DNA of 64,000 bases from Hydrogenophaga pseudoflava (GTDB lineage: Bacteria > Pseudomonadota > Gammaproteobacteria > Burkholderiales > Burkholderiaceae_C). Within the stretch, counting starts at the first letter, position 1. The number at the start of each line of letters is the position of its first letter. The stretch spans positions 675,408 to 739,407 of the forward strand of contig NZ_JAVHJP010000003.1 in NCBI RefSeq assembly GCF_031020795.1, written 5' to 3'. The notes beneath the pieces are model-generated. The model was not told where the DNA came from and made no database searches. It saw nothing but the letters and a program-made list of their open reading frames with translations. Made by a program: the position numbers and the translations under genes. This document shows, piece by piece, positions 23,673 to 32,891 of the stretch.

Positions 23673-24542
23673 ATGACGATCAGGATTCCGCCCATCCAGT
23701 GTCTGCTGACGTTTGAAGCGCTGGCGCGCCTGCGCAGCGTGACGCAGACGGCGGACGAGCTGTGCGTGACACCGAGCGCGGTGAGCCACCGCATCAAGCA
23801 GCTCGAACAGATCCTGGGCACCAAGCTGTTCGGGCGGGCGGATTTTTCCCTGACCACCGAGGGCAGCGAGTACCTGGCGCAGGTGCGCGAAGGCCTGGCC
23901 TCGCTGCAGAAGTTTCCGAGCAGCGCCGCCTCACCGGGCCGGCGCAAGCTGCGGCTGGCGGTGACGCCGACCTTCGCGCGCTCGGTGCTGCTGCCGCGCC
24001 TCAAGCAGTTCTCCGACGCCTACCCCGAGATCGATCTGACGCTGCAGGTCAGCATCCCGCTGCTGGACGTGGTGGCCGAGGACGCCGACCTGACGGTCCG
24101 CTTCGGCACCGGCCGCTATGCCGACGTGGAGCACGTGTGCCTGATGAAAGACGAGGTCACACCGTTGGCCTCGCCGGCCTTCGTGCGCGAACACGGGCCG
24201 TTCGAGACCCCGCAGGAACTGGAAGGCGAGCCGTTGCTGCGCAGCCCGCTGGAGCCCTGGCGCACCTGGTTCGCCGCGCACGACCTGGACTGGCCCGAGC
24301 CGGTGGACGGCTCGCAGTTCAACGACATCGGCCTGATGTGCGACGCCGCCGCCGCCGGCATGGGCGTGGCCCTGGTGCGCATGAAGCTGGCGGCGCCCTG
24401 GCTGGAGAACGGCACCCTGGTGCCGCTCTATCCGCGCCACGTGCCCAGCCCGCACGCGCACTACCTGTGCTGGCGCACCGGCACCATGGACCGCTGGGAG
24501 TGCGCCGCCTTCGCCGAGTGGCTGCGCAACTCGCTCAGCTGA
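23673..24542 (+). CDS. LysR-family regulator, GcvA-like
   Basis: 289 aa from ATG 23673, 5 bases after the purU stop and so probably co-transcribed. The N-terminal HTH is at about 5-65 (IQCLLTFEALARLRSVTQTADELCVTPSAVSHRIKQLEQILGTKLFGR). The effector domain at about 95-285 follows the GcvA group pattern (RKLRLAVTPTFARSVLLPRLKQFSDAYPEIDLTLQVS, FNDIGLMCDAAAAGMGVALVR). GcvA-type proteins sense glycine or purines, fitting the purU partner; this is inference. Its stop directly abuts the convergent hsp20 stop. Confidence 0.9.
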   Translation: MTIRIPPIQCLLTFEALARLRSVTQTADELCVTPSAVSHRIKQLEQILGTKLFGRADFSLTTEGSEYLAQVREGLASLQKFPSSAASPGRRKLRLAVTPTFARSVLLPRLKQFSDAYPEIDLTLQVSIPLLDVVAEDADLTVRFGTGRYADVEHVCLMKDEVTPLASPAFVREHGPFETPQELEGEPLLRSPLEPWRTWFAAHDLDWPEPVDGSQFNDIGLMCDAAAAGMGVALVRMKLAAPWLENGTLVPLYPRHVPSPHAHYLCWRTGTMDRWECAAFAEWLRNSLS

Positions 24543-24971
24543 TCACTCGACGTTCAGCCGCTGGCCGGCCAGCGCCAGCTTCTTGGGCAGCGTCAGCGTC
24601 AGCACCCCGTTCTCGTACTTCGCTTTCGACTTCTCGTTGTCGATGTCGGCGGCCAGCTGGAAGCTGCGGGCGACGGCGCCGTAGTAGCGCTCGGTGCGCA
24701 GCACCTTCTCGTCCTGGCTCTGGCTGTCCTGTTGCTTGATCTCGGCGCGCAGGGTCACCACGCTGCCCTCGACGGTCACGTGGATGTCTTCCTTGGCCAC
24801 GCCAGGCACCTCGGCCACCACGGTGTAGGCCGCCGGCGTTTCCTTCACGTCGATCTTGATCTGCGAAGGCGACGGCAGGCTGTCACCGTGCAACGGACGG
24901 ACATAGAAACCGGGGGCGACATCCTTGAAAAAGTCGTCGAAGAGACCGGAACGGGCGATCAGATGGTTCAT
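24543..24971 (-). CDS. Hsp20/alpha-crystallin family small heat-shock protein
   Basis: 142 aa from ATG 24971; TTCAGGAG with 8-nt spacing favours this over the GTG three codons upstream. The N-terminal arm (LFDDFFKDVAPGFYVRPL) is followed by the alpha-crystallin domain at about 38-130 (KIDVKETPAAYTVVAEVPGVAKEDIHVTVEGSVVTLRAEI, YGAVARSFQLAADIDNEKSKAKYENGVLTLTLPK). It is an ATP-independent holdase. An FNR-type palindrome lies 106 bases upstream, so oxygen limitation may control it as in other betaproteobacteria. Confidence 0.92.
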   Translation of the reverse strand: MNHLIARSGLFDDFFKDVAPGFYVRPLHGDSLPSPSQIKIDVKETPAAYTVVAEVPGVAKEDIHVTVEGSVVTLRAEIKQQDSQSQDEKVLRTERYYGAVARSFQLAADIDNEKSKAKYENGVLTLTLPKKLALAGQRLNVE

Positions 24972-25076
24972 GGCGTTCACTCCTGAAGGTGGGGTTGGAT
25001 TCCAGGGGGCCGGTCATCACCGTCCCCGTGCCAGACACATGGAATCGGATTCGGCGCTTTTCAAGCCCCCTTGGGT

Positions 25077-25090
25077 TTGACGCGCGTCAA
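25077..25090. promoter_or_regulatory. FNR/ANR-type palindrome between hsp20 and the GlcD-like gene
   Basis: TTGAC-GCGC-GTCAA is a perfect palindrome that matches the FNR consensus in 8 of 10 positions. At -41.5 it would place an hsp20 transcript start near 25042, leaving a 70-base leader before ATG 24971. The GlcD-like gene starts 78 bases to the other side, so control of that gene, or of both, is possible. The same core type occurs at 4913-4926. Confidence 0.5.
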
Positions 25091-25167
25091 TGCCGCTCAA
25101 GTCCTCTCACACCGGGCTGCAAGTTTCTTCAATGCGCAACCGGCCTGCCCGCCGTACACTGCCGCGC

Positions 25168-26670
25168 ATGAACGCCCCCACCGCCCCTGCCGAAGTCACC
25201 CGCGCCGAGCGCGCCGCCCGTCAGGCCGAGGTGGTGCGCGCCCTGCAGGCCGTGCTGCCGGCCCACGCCCTGCTCTGGCAGACCGAGGACACCGTGCCCT
25301 ACGAGTGCGACGGCCTGACCGCCTACCGCCAGCGTCCGCTCGTGGTCGCCCTGCCCGAGACCGAGGCGCAGGTGGCGGCGGTGCTCAAGGCCTGCCATGC
25401 GCTGGGCACTCCGGTGGTCGCGCGCGGCGCCGGCACCGGGCTCTCGGGCGGCGCGATGCCGCACGCGATGGGCGTGACCCTGTCGCTGGCCAAGTTCAAC
25501 CGCATCCTGTCGGTCGACGCCCGCTCCCGCACCGCCGTGGTCCAGGCGGGCGTGCGCAACCTCGCCATCAGCGAGGCCGCCGCGCCGCACGGCCTGTACT
25601 ACGCGCCCGACCCGAGCAGCCAGATCGCCTGCACCATCGGTGGCAACGTGGCCGAGAACTCGGGTGGCGTGCACTGCCTCAAGTACGGCCTGACGGTGCA
25701 CAACGTGCTGCAGGTGCGCGGTTTCACCGTCGAAGGCGATCCCGTCACGTTCGGTGGCACCGCACTGGACACCCCCGGGCTGGACCTGCTGTCGCTGGTG
25801 ATCGGCAGCGAAGGCATGCTGGCGGTGGTCACCGAAGTGGTGGTCAAGCTGGTGCCCAAACCCATGCTCGCGCGCTGCATCATGGCCAGCTTCGACGACA
25901 TCCAGAAGGCCGGCGATGCGGTGGCCTCGGTCATCGCGGCCGGCATCATCCCGGCCGGGCTGGAGATGATGGACAAGCCCATGACCGCGGCGGTCGAGGA
26001 CTTCGTGAAAGCCGGCTATGACCTGAACGCCGAAGCCATCCTGTTGTGCGAGAGCGATGGCACGCCCGAGGAGGTGGAAGAGGAAATCGGCCGCATGAGC
26101 GCGGTGCTGCGCGGTTGCGGCGCCACCGCCATCGCGGTGAGCCGAGACGAGGCCGAGCGCCTGCGCTTCTGGAGCGGCCGCAAGAACGCCTTCCCGGCCT
26201 CGGGCCGCATCAGCCCCGACTACATGTGCATGGACTCGACCATCCCGCGCAAGCGCCTGGCGGACATCCTGATCGCCATCGGCGAGATGGAGAAGAAATA
26301 CGGCCTGCGCTGCGCCAACGTGTTCCACGCCGGCGACGGCAACCTGCACCCGCTGATCCTGTTCGACGCCAACGACCCCGACCAGCTGCGCCGCTGCGAG
26401 CTGTTTGGCGCCGACATCCTGGAAACCAGCGTCGCCATGGGTGGAACGGTGACGGGAGAGCACGGCGTGGGCGTGGAAAAAGTCAACAGCATGTGCGTTC
26501 AGTTTTCGGTGGAGGAAAACGCGCAGATGTTCGCTGTCAAACAGGCATTTGATACCAAAGAGCTACTGAACCCCGGCAAAGTCATCCCGACCCTGCAACG
26601 TTGTGCCGAATACGGAAAGATGCTGGTGCGCGGAGGCCAGCTCACCCACCCGGATTTGCCCCGTTTCTGA
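25168..26670 (+). CDS. FAD-linked oxidase, GlcD-like (glycolate/D-lactate dehydrogenase subunit)
   Basis: 500 aa from ATG 25168; the upstream frame has no homology. A PCMH-type FAD domain is at about 45-230 (PVVARGAGTGLSGGAMPHAMG, IACTIGGNVAENSGGVHCLKYG, VIGSEGMLAVVTEVVVKLVPKP). The C-terminal oxidase domain at about 260-490 has NVFHAGDGNLHPLIL and GGTVTGEHGVGVEKVNSM. This matches the GlcD subunit of glycolate oxidase or D-2-hydroxyacid dehydrogenases. No glcE or glcF follows, so it may use electron-transfer partners encoded elsewhere. Confidence 0.88.
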   Translation: MNAPTAPAEVTRAERAARQAEVVRALQAVLPAHALLWQTEDTVPYECDGLTAYRQRPLVVALPETEAQVAAVLKACHALGTPVVARGAGTGLSGGAMPHAMGVTLSLAKFNRILSVDARSRTAVVQAGVRNLAISEAAAPHGLYYAPDPSSQIACTIGGNVAENSGGVHCLKYGLTVHNVLQVRGFTVEGDPVTFGGTALDTPGLDLLSLVIGSEGMLAVVTEVVVKLVPKPMLARCIMASFDDIQKAGDAVASVIAAGIIPAGLEMMDKPMTAAVEDFVKAGYDLNAEAILLCESDGTPEEVEEEIGRMSAVLRGCGATAIAVSRDEAERLRFWSGRKNAFPASGRISPDYMCMDSTIPRKRLADILIAIGEMEKKYGLRCANVFHAGDGNLHPLILFDANDPDQLRRCELFGADILETSVAMGGTVTGEHGVGVEKVNSMCVQFSVEENAQMFAVKQAFDTKELLNPGKVIPTLQRCAEYGKMLVRGGQLTHPDLPRF

Positions 26671-26722
26671 CCGTCAGATTTCACGTCTGTGCCCCGTCCC
26701 CCTGCGGTAAAGTGGGTCTGCG

Positions 26723-29700
26723 ATGAGCGCAATCCACCCGTTCACTGGGAATACCGCCAGAAAGGCACCTGAAGAAGACCAGGTGTCCGCCCGTGAGCGC
26801 GCGCTCGAAGCCGAAGTTCAGGCCTTGCGCGCCGAGCTGGCCCAGCTGCGGCGCCCGGCCCCGACGCCCGGCCTGGGCAACGGCGCCCGGAGCGAACCGG
26901 CGGACACCTACAGTGCGCTGCTGGCGGTCCTCAACAGCGTCTTCCCCATCGGCATGTTCCGCGTGGCCGCGGACGGCGCGCTGCAGCACGTCGATCCGAT
27001 GATGCAGCAGATATTCGGTCTGCAGCCACAGGAATTCACCGGTTTCGGATGGATGCGCTGCGTGCATCCGGACGACCTGCCCCTGGTGCAGGCGCGCTGG
27101 AACGAGGGTGTGGCGAGCGGCAAGGCAAGCAGCCTGGAGTTCCGCATCGTCCATCCGGACAGCGAGGCCATCACCCACGTGGTGGCCCGAAACATGCCCC
27201 AGTTCGACGAACAGGGCCGGATGAGCGGCCAGCTGGGTTTTGTGCAGGACATCAGCCAGCTGCGCAAACTGGAGGCCGAAGCCCGCATCAAGGACGAACT
27301 CAACCGCCAGATCATTGCCAGCAGCCCCGACTGCACCAAGGTGCTGGACATGCAGGGCCATGTGCTCCAGATGACCGCCCGCGGCTGCAAGCTGGTGGAG
27401 GTCGACGATTTCGAGCAGGTGCGGGGCAGCGACTGGACCTCCTGGTGGCCCGAGGAAGGCCAGCGCCTTGCGCGCGAGGCGCTCGAGCAGGCGCGCAACG
27501 CCGGCAGTGCGCGCTTTGTGGCCTTCGGCAACACCTTCAAAGGGACGCCCAAGTGGTGGGACACCGTGGTCTCGCCGATCACCGACAGCGACGGCCAGCC
27601 CGTGATGCTGCTGGCGGTGTCGCGCGACATCACCGAGACCCACGCGCAGCAGGACCAGATCCGGCAACTCAACAGCGACCTGGAGTCGCGCGTCCAGGAA
27701 CGGACCAGCCAGCTGGCGGCGGTCAACGAGCGGCTGCGACAGACGCTGCAGGACGCCCAGACGCTCTACAACAAGGCGCCCTGTGGCTACCACTCGGTGG
27801 ACGCCGACGGACTCTTCGTCCTCATCAACCAGACCGAGCTGGACTGGCTGGGCTACACGCGGGAGGAGGTCATCGGCAAGATGACCTTTCGCGATCAGGT
27901 GCTCCCCGCGGACCTTCCCATGATCAAGGACCGGCTGCAGCGCCTGATCCGAGGCGAAAAGCTGGAATCGACCGAAGTGCGCCTGCGCCGCCGCGACGGC
28001 TCGACCTTCGTGGCGCTGCTCAGCAGCACGGCCGTGGTCGATGAGCAGGGACGTTTTGTCCGCACCAACAACACCCTGGTGGACATTTCGGCACGCAAGC
28101 TGGCCGAACACGCCTTGCAGGCGCAACGCAGCTTCCTTCAGACCGTCACCGACACGGTGCCGGTGCAGCTGGCCTTCTACGACCGCGACCTGATCTGCCG
28201 CTTCGCCAATGCCAGCTACGCCCGCTGGCTGGGCGCCGAGCCAGCCAGCCTGATCGGTCTGCACCTGCGCGACATCGCCAGGCCCGAGAACTTTGCTTCG
28301 GCTGGCGCGCGCCTGGAAGCCGCACTGCGCGGCGAACCGCAGCACTTCGAAGGTCTGCGCCAGTTCCCGGACGGCCATGCGTTCTACGCCAGCATTGAGT
28401 ACACCCCGTACCGCGAGAACGGTCAGGTGCAGGGACTGATCATCCAGATGGTCGACATCACCGAGCGCAAGGCGTCCGAAGATCGTGTGCAGAACACCAA
28501 CCAGCAGCTGGCCGACGCCCTGCAGCGCGCGCAGGCGCTCTACAACCAGGCGCCCTGCGGATACCACTCGCTCAATGCCGACGGCTTCTACGAGTCGATC
28601 AACGACACCGAACTGCAGTGGCTGGGCTACGAGCGCAGCGAGGTCATCGGCCAGTTGAGCTACCGCGATGTGGTGTTGCCTTCACGCGTGCCGTTGCTGG
28701 AAGACCGCATGGAACGGCTGATCCGCGAAGGCACGTTGACCGGTGCCGAGTACGAGATGCGGCGCAAGGACGGCTCGGTGTTCCATGCGCTCCTGTCATC
28801 GGCGGCCGTGCGCGACGAGCAGGGCCGTTTCCTGCGCAGCAACACCACGGTGGTGGACATCACCCAGCGCAAGCAGGCCGAGCTGGCGCTGCAGGAGAAC
28901 CAGCGCTTCCTGCAGACGGTGACCGACCATGTGCCCGGTGTGATCGCCTACCTGGACGCCATGCTCCGGTTCCGGTTTGCCAACGAGGAGCATCGCCGCA
29001 TCTATGGCCTGGACCCGGCGCGCATCCTGGGTCTGCACATCAGCGAGTGCCTGCCAGCCGCCATCTGGCAGGAAGTGCAGGCGTGGTACCGCGCCGCGCT
29101 CGACGGACAGCCCCAGCAATACGAAGCCTGGCGCCTCACCGCAGACGGCGAGGAGATCTACGTCCGGGCCACCTTGCTGCCGGACATCTACGAGGGCCTG
29201 GTGCAGGGCCTCATCGTCCAGATCATCGACATCACCGAACGCAAACGCATCGAAGAACGCGTGCACCAGCTCAACGACGAGCTGGAGATGCGGATCCGCG
29301 AACGCTCGATGGAGCTGCTGGAGAGCGAGCAGCGCTTCCGCCTGATGGCGGACAACCTGCGCGACTACAGCATCTTCTTCCTGGACGCCCAGGGCTGCAT
29401 CACCGACTGGACCGACAGCGCCCAGCGCATGGAAGGCTATTCGCCCTCCGAGATGCTCGGACAGCACTACGCCAAGCTTCTGCAGCCGGACAACCCTGAC
29501 GAGGCCTCGAACATCGCCGCGCAGATGCTGCGCATGGCGGCGTCCCGGGGCCAGCACGAGCTGCACACCTGGCAGACGCGCAAGGACGGTTCGCGCTACT
29601 GGGCCCACTCGATCCTGATCGCCTTGCGGGACGACAGCGGCGAGTTGCGCGGCTTCTCCAAGATCAGCCGCGACATGACCGATGCCAAGCGGCTGGACGA

Positions 29701-30502
29701 CCTGATGCGCAACATCAACGACGAACTGGAGAACCGGGTCGTCGAGCGCACCGAGCAGCTGCTGGCCGCCAACAAGGACCTGGAGTCCTTCTCCTACTCG
29801 GTCTCGCACGACCTGCGCTCGCCGCTGCGCCACATCTCCAGTTTCGTGAGCCTGCTGGAAGAGCATCTGGCCGACAAGGGCGACGACACCACGCTGCGTT
29901 ACCTGGGCACGATCGGCAACTCGGCGCGCCACATGAGCCAGCTCATCGACGGTCTGCTGGCGTTCTCCCGCCTGGGCCGCTCGGCGGTCAACGTCATGCC
30001 GGTGGACTTCACCATGCTGGTCGAGGCGGTGGTCAGCCAGATCGCGCACGACACCGAGGGCCGCGTGGTTGACTGGGTGGTGGCACCCGATCTGCCGGTG
30101 GTCCAGGGCGACGCGCTGCTGCTGCGCGAGGTCTGGGCCAACCTGCTGGGCAACGCCTTCAAGTACACCCGTCCCCGCGAACGCGCCCGCATCGAGGTCG
30201 GCTGGAGCGTCGACCCCGCCGTGGGCTACACCTTCTACGTCAAGGACAACGGCGTCGGTTTCGACACCAAGTACGCACAGAAGCTGTTCGGCGTGTTCCA
30301 GCGCCTGCACCGGGCCTCGGAGTTCGAAGGCACCGGCATCGGACTGGCCCTCACGCGGCGCATCCTTGAACGCCACGGTGGTAGCATTTGGGCCGAAAGC
30401 CAACAAGGGGAAGGCAGCACGTTCCACTTCTCGCTGCCTTTTGAAGGCTGCAGCCCGTCAGACTCGTCGCACGACTCCATACCTTCCGTCCTGGAACCAT
30501 GA
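26723..30502 (+). CDS. Soluble multi-PAS hybrid-type sensor histidine kinase (about seven PAS domains)
   Basis: 1259 aa with no membrane helix, so cytoplasmic. The order is: coiled coil (about 20-45), PAS1 (70-185), PAS2 (195-310), coiled coil, PAS3 (347-465), PAS4 (472-590), PAS5 (605-720), PAS6 (730-845), PAS7 (870-985), HisKA with His1029 (SYSVSHDLRSPLRH), HATPase with the N box (NLLGNAFKYT, near 1143), DNGVGFD and GTGIGLAL. PAS3-4 and PAS5-6 are an internal duplication of 258 residues. Kinases ending SYSVSHDLRSPLRH are the phytochrome-like class. It overlaps the next receiver gene by ATGA, its likely partner. Confidence 0.88.
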   Translation: MSAIHPFTGNTARKAPEEDQVSARERALEAEVQALRAELAQLRRPAPTPGLGNGARSEPADTYSALLAVLNSVFPIGMFRVAADGALQHVDPMMQQIFGLQPQEFTGFGWMRCVHPDDLPLVQARWNEGVASGKASSLEFRIVHPDSEAITHVVARNMPQFDEQGRMSGQLGFVQDISQLRKLEAEARIKDELNRQIIASSPDCTKVLDMQGHVLQMTARGCKLVEVDDFEQVRGSDWTSWWPEEGQRLAREALEQARNAGSARFVAFGNTFKGTPKWWDTVVSPITDSDGQPVMLLAVSRDITETHAQQDQIRQLNSDLESRVQERTSQLAAVNERLRQTLQDAQTLYNKAPCGYHSVDADGLFVLINQTELDWLGYTREEVIGKMTFRDQVLPADLPMIKDRLQRLIRGEKLESTEVRLRRRDGSTFVALLSSTAVVDEQGRFVRTNNTLVDISARKLAEHALQAQRSFLQTVTDTVPVQLAFYDRDLICRFANASYARWLGAEPASLIGLHLRDIARPENFASAGARLEAALRGEPQHFEGLRQFPDGHAFYASIEYTPYRENGQVQGLIIQMVDITERKASEDRVQNTNQQLADALQRAQALYNQAPCGYHSLNADGFYESINDTELQWLGYERSEVIGQLSYRDVVLPSRVPLLEDRMERLIREGTLTGAEYEMRRKDGSVFHALLSSAAVRDEQGRFLRSNTTVVDITQRKQAELALQENQRFLQTVTDHVPGVIAYLDAMLRFRFANEEHRRIYGLDPARILGLHISECLPAAIWQEVQAWYRAALDGQPQQYEAWRLTADGEEIYVRATLLPDIYEGLVQGLIVQIIDITERKRIEERVHQLNDELEMRIRERSMELLESEQRFRLMADNLRDYSIFFLDAQGCITDWTDSAQRMEGYSPSEMLGQHYAKLLQPDNPDEASNIAAQMLRMAASRGQHELHTWQTRKDGSRYWAHSILIALRDDSGELRGFSKISRDMTDAKRLDDLMRNINDELENRVVERTEQLLAANKDLESFSYSVSHDLRSPLRHISSFVSLLEEHLADKGDDTTLRYLGTIGNSARHMSQLIDGLLAFSRLGRSAVNVMPVDFTMLVEAVVSQIAHDTEGRVVDWVVAPDLPVVQGDALLLREVWANLLGNAFKYTRPRERARIEVGWSVDPAVGYTFYVKDNGVGFDTKYAQKLFGVFQRLHRASEFEGTGIGLALTRRILERHGGSIWAESQQGEGSTFHFSLPFEGCSPSDSSHDSIPSVLEP
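27761..29308 (+). repeat. Intragenic tandem duplication of a PAS pair (774-bp unit)
   Basis: Unit 1 runs from about 27761 and unit 2 from about 28535, an offset of 774 bases or 258 codons. The two PAS starts read TLYNKAPCGYHSVDADG and ALYNQAPCGYHSLNADG; the second PAS of each pair shares FLQTVTD-VP and ARILGLHIS/ASLIGLHLR. The match is in frame over the whole unit, with diverged residues throughout, so the duplication is not recent. Confidence 0.75.
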
Positions 30503-30984
30503 ACAAGAACGCCGAAGCCATCCTGCTGGTCGAAGACAACCCGGACGACGCAGAACTGACCAAACTGGCGCTGGCCCGCCACGGACTGGACGGGCGTGTG
30601 ACCCACGTTTCCGACGGCATGCAGGCGCTGGACTACCTGTACCGGCGCGACGGTTTTGCGGACCGCCCGGGCGGCAACCCCGTGCTGGTGCTGCTGGATC
30701 TGAAGATGCCCTTGCTCGACGGCATCGGTGTGCTCAAGGAAATCAAGGGCTCGGACACGCTGCACAACATTCCGGTGGTGGTGCTGACCTCGTCCACCGA
30801 ACCGAGCGACCTGCAACGTGCCTACGAGGCGGGCACCAACGCCTACATCGCCAAACCCACCGAATTCGCGCAGTTCCTCAGCGCGATGAAGCACGTCTGC
30901 GAGTTCTGGATCAACATCAACCAGACCGCCCCGCAGTCGCCCAGCGCCGGCGTGCGCTCCACCTCGTTCGGCGACCTGCACTGA
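30499..30984 (+). CDS. Single-domain response regulator (receiver only)
   Basis: 161 aa, starting inside the kinase stop (ATGA). The receiver domain is at about 7-135: acidic pocket Glu12-Asp13, phospho-acceptor Asp67 (VLLDLKMP), switch Thr97/Ser98 (LTSSTEP) and Lys119 (YIAKP). The C-terminal tail (FWININQTAPQSPSAG...) has no output domain. This is the Rcp1-like group that pairs with phytochrome-type kinases. It may pass phosphate on or act through protein contacts. The gene order makes the long PAS kinase its cognate donor. Confidence 0.93.
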   Translation: MNKNAEAILLVEDNPDDAELTKLALARHGLDGRVTHVSDGMQALDYLYRRDGFADRPGGNPVLVLLDLKMPLLDGIGVLKEIKGSDTLHNIPVVVLTSSTEPSDLQRAYEAGTNAYIAKPTEFAQFLSAMKHVCEFWININQTAPQSPSAGVRSTSFGDLH

Positions 30985-31015
30985 CGGGCGCCGCCCGCGG
31001 CGGCACACCCACCGG

Positions 31016-32836
31016 CTACCAGGTGTCGATGCAGCCGCGTGCGGGCGGCACCGCAACCCGTGCGCTGTCCAGCCCCCGGACCAGCCAAGCCCGCGTCTCG
31101 GCCGGATCGATCACCGCATCGATCTCCAGGGTACTGGCCATCTCGGTCGCGGTCCCCCGCGCCACCATCTGCGCCAGCAGGCGCTGGAACAGGGCCTCGC
31201 GCTCGGCCCCTTCGGACGCTGCCTCCAGCTCCTTGCGGTAGCCCAGCCGCACCGCGCCCTCCAGCCCCATGGCGCCGAATTCGGCCGATGGCCAGGCCAC
31301 CGTGAAGACCGGCGCGTGAAAGCCGCCGGCGGTCATGGCCATAGCCCCCAGGCCATAGCCCTTGCGCATCACCACCGCAAACACCGGCACGCGCAGGTGG
31401 GCCGCGCGCACGAACAGGCGACTGACGTGGCGCACCTGGGCGGTGGCTTCTGTGGCCGGGCCGACCATGAAGCCCGGTGTGTCCACCAGACTGACCAGGG
31501 GCAGGCCGTGCGCGTCGCACAGCTGCATGAAGCGCGCCGCCTTGTCTGCGGCGTCGGCATCGATCGCGCCGCCCTGGTGCAAGGGGTTGTTCGCCATCAG
31601 GCCCACCGGCCGGCCTTCGATGCGCGCCAGGGCCGTGTGGACGCCGGCACCGAAACCGGTGCGCAGGGGCAGCAGGCTACCCGCATCCACCAGCCCCGCC
31701 ATCGCGGCCCGGCTGTCGTAGGCGCGCACCCGGTTCTCTGGCACCACCTCGCGCAGGGCCCGGGCGTCGGGGGCGGTCCAGTCGGCGGTGCGGCCCTGGA
31801 AGAACGAGAGGTAGTGCTTCGCGGCAGCCACCGCCGCCGTCTCGTCGTCCACCAGGATGTCGATCACACCGTTGGCGTGCTGCACTTCCGACGGGCCAAT
31901 CTGCTCGGGCCGGTACACGCCGAGGCCACCGCCTTCGACCATGGCGGGACCGCCCATGCCGATGTTGCTTTCGCGCGTGGCAATGACCACATCGCTGCAG
32001 CCCAGCAGGGCCGCATTGCCAGCAAAGCAGCGGCCGGCCGCGATGCCCACCACGGGCACCTGCCCGGACAGTCGGGCGAACGCGGCAAAGGTGCCGACGT
32101 GCAGGCCCGCAACGACCGGCATGTCGGTGTCGCCAGGGCGGCCGCCACCGCCTTCGGCGAACAGGACCACCGGCAGGCGCTGCGCCAGCGCGATGCCCAG
32201 AAGACGGTCGGTCTTGGCGTGGTTGCGCATGCCCTGCGTGCCGGCCAGGACGGTGGCGTCGTAGGCCATGACCACAGCACGTGATCGTTCCACGCCGAAT
32301 GCGTCGCCATTGACCGAGCCGATGCCGGTCACCATGCCGTCGGCCGGCGTGTTCGCGATCAGGTCCTCGGCGCTGCGGCGACTTCGCTGCGCCGCCACCG
32401 CGAGCGCGCCGTATTCGATGAACGAGCCGTCGTCGCACAGGTCGGCGATGTTCTCGCGGGCGGTGCGCAGACCCAGGGCATGGCGTTTGGCCACGGCCTC
32501 GGGGCGTGCGACATCCAGAAGAAAGCGCTCGCGTTCGCGCAGCCGGGCCAGATCGGCCCGTTCGGTGGCGCTGGCGGCCACGGCCGGTGCGGCGACGCCC
32601 GGGGTAAAGGGTTCGGCGGCCGCCGGCCCGAGCACCAGCAAGGCATCTCCCTCCTGCACCGCATCGCCCACGGCGCACAACACCTCGACGACCCGGGCGT
32701 CGGCCACGGCCCGCAGCTCGTGCTCCATCTTCATGGCCTCGACGATCACAAGCGGATCGCCGGCCCGCACCGTGTCCCCGGGAGACACGCACAGCTCGAC
32801 GACCTGGGACTGCAATGGGGCGCAAAAGGGAGTCAT
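31016..32836 (-). CDS. Biotinyl domain fused in front of an acyl-CoA carboxyltransferase
   Basis: 606 aa from ATG 32836. Residues about 1-75 form a biotinyl/lipoyl domain with the biotin-lysine motif VEAMKMEH. About 85-600 is a carboxyltransferase of the propionyl/acetyl-CoA carboxylase type, both halves present (TDRLLGIALAQRLPVVLFAEGGGGRPGDTD, PLVSLVDTPGFMVGPATEATAQVRHVS, VVMRKGYGLGAMAMTAGGFH, AEFGAMGLEGAVRLGYRKE). No biotin carboxylase is encoded in or next to it, so the enzyme needs that subunit from elsewhere. PutA lies 55 bases upstream on the same strand. Its acyl-CoA substrate cannot be told. Confidence 0.85.
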   Translation of the reverse strand: MTPFCAPLQSQVVELCVSPGDTVRAGDPLVIVEAMKMEHELRAVADARVVEVLCAVGDAVQEGDALLVLGPAAAEPFTPGVAAPAVAASATERADLARLRERERFLLDVARPEAVAKRHALGLRTARENIADLCDDGSFIEYGALAVAAQRSRRSAEDLIANTPADGMVTGIGSVNGDAFGVERSRAVVMAYDATVLAGTQGMRNHAKTDRLLGIALAQRLPVVLFAEGGGGRPGDTDMPVVAGLHVGTFAAFARLSGQVPVVGIAAGRCFAGNAALLGCSDVVIATRESNIGMGGPAMVEGGGLGVYRPEQIGPSEVQHANGVIDILVDDETAAVAAAKHYLSFFQGRTADWTAPDARALREVVPENRVRAYDSRAAMAGLVDAGSLLPLRTGFGAGVHTALARIEGRPVGLMANNPLHQGGAIDADAADKAARFMQLCDAHGLPLVSLVDTPGFMVGPATEATAQVRHVSRLFVRAAHLRVPVFAVVMRKGYGLGAMAMTAGGFHAPVFTVAWPSAEFGAMGLEGAVRLGYRKELEAASEGAEREALFQRLLAQMVARGTATEMASTLEIDAVIDPAETRAWLVRGLDSARVAVPPARGCIDTW

Positions 32837-32891
32837 GGCGGCATTGTTCCGCCGGCCCCTGTGCCCCGGGGTCAAGCACGCGACAGCCGGT

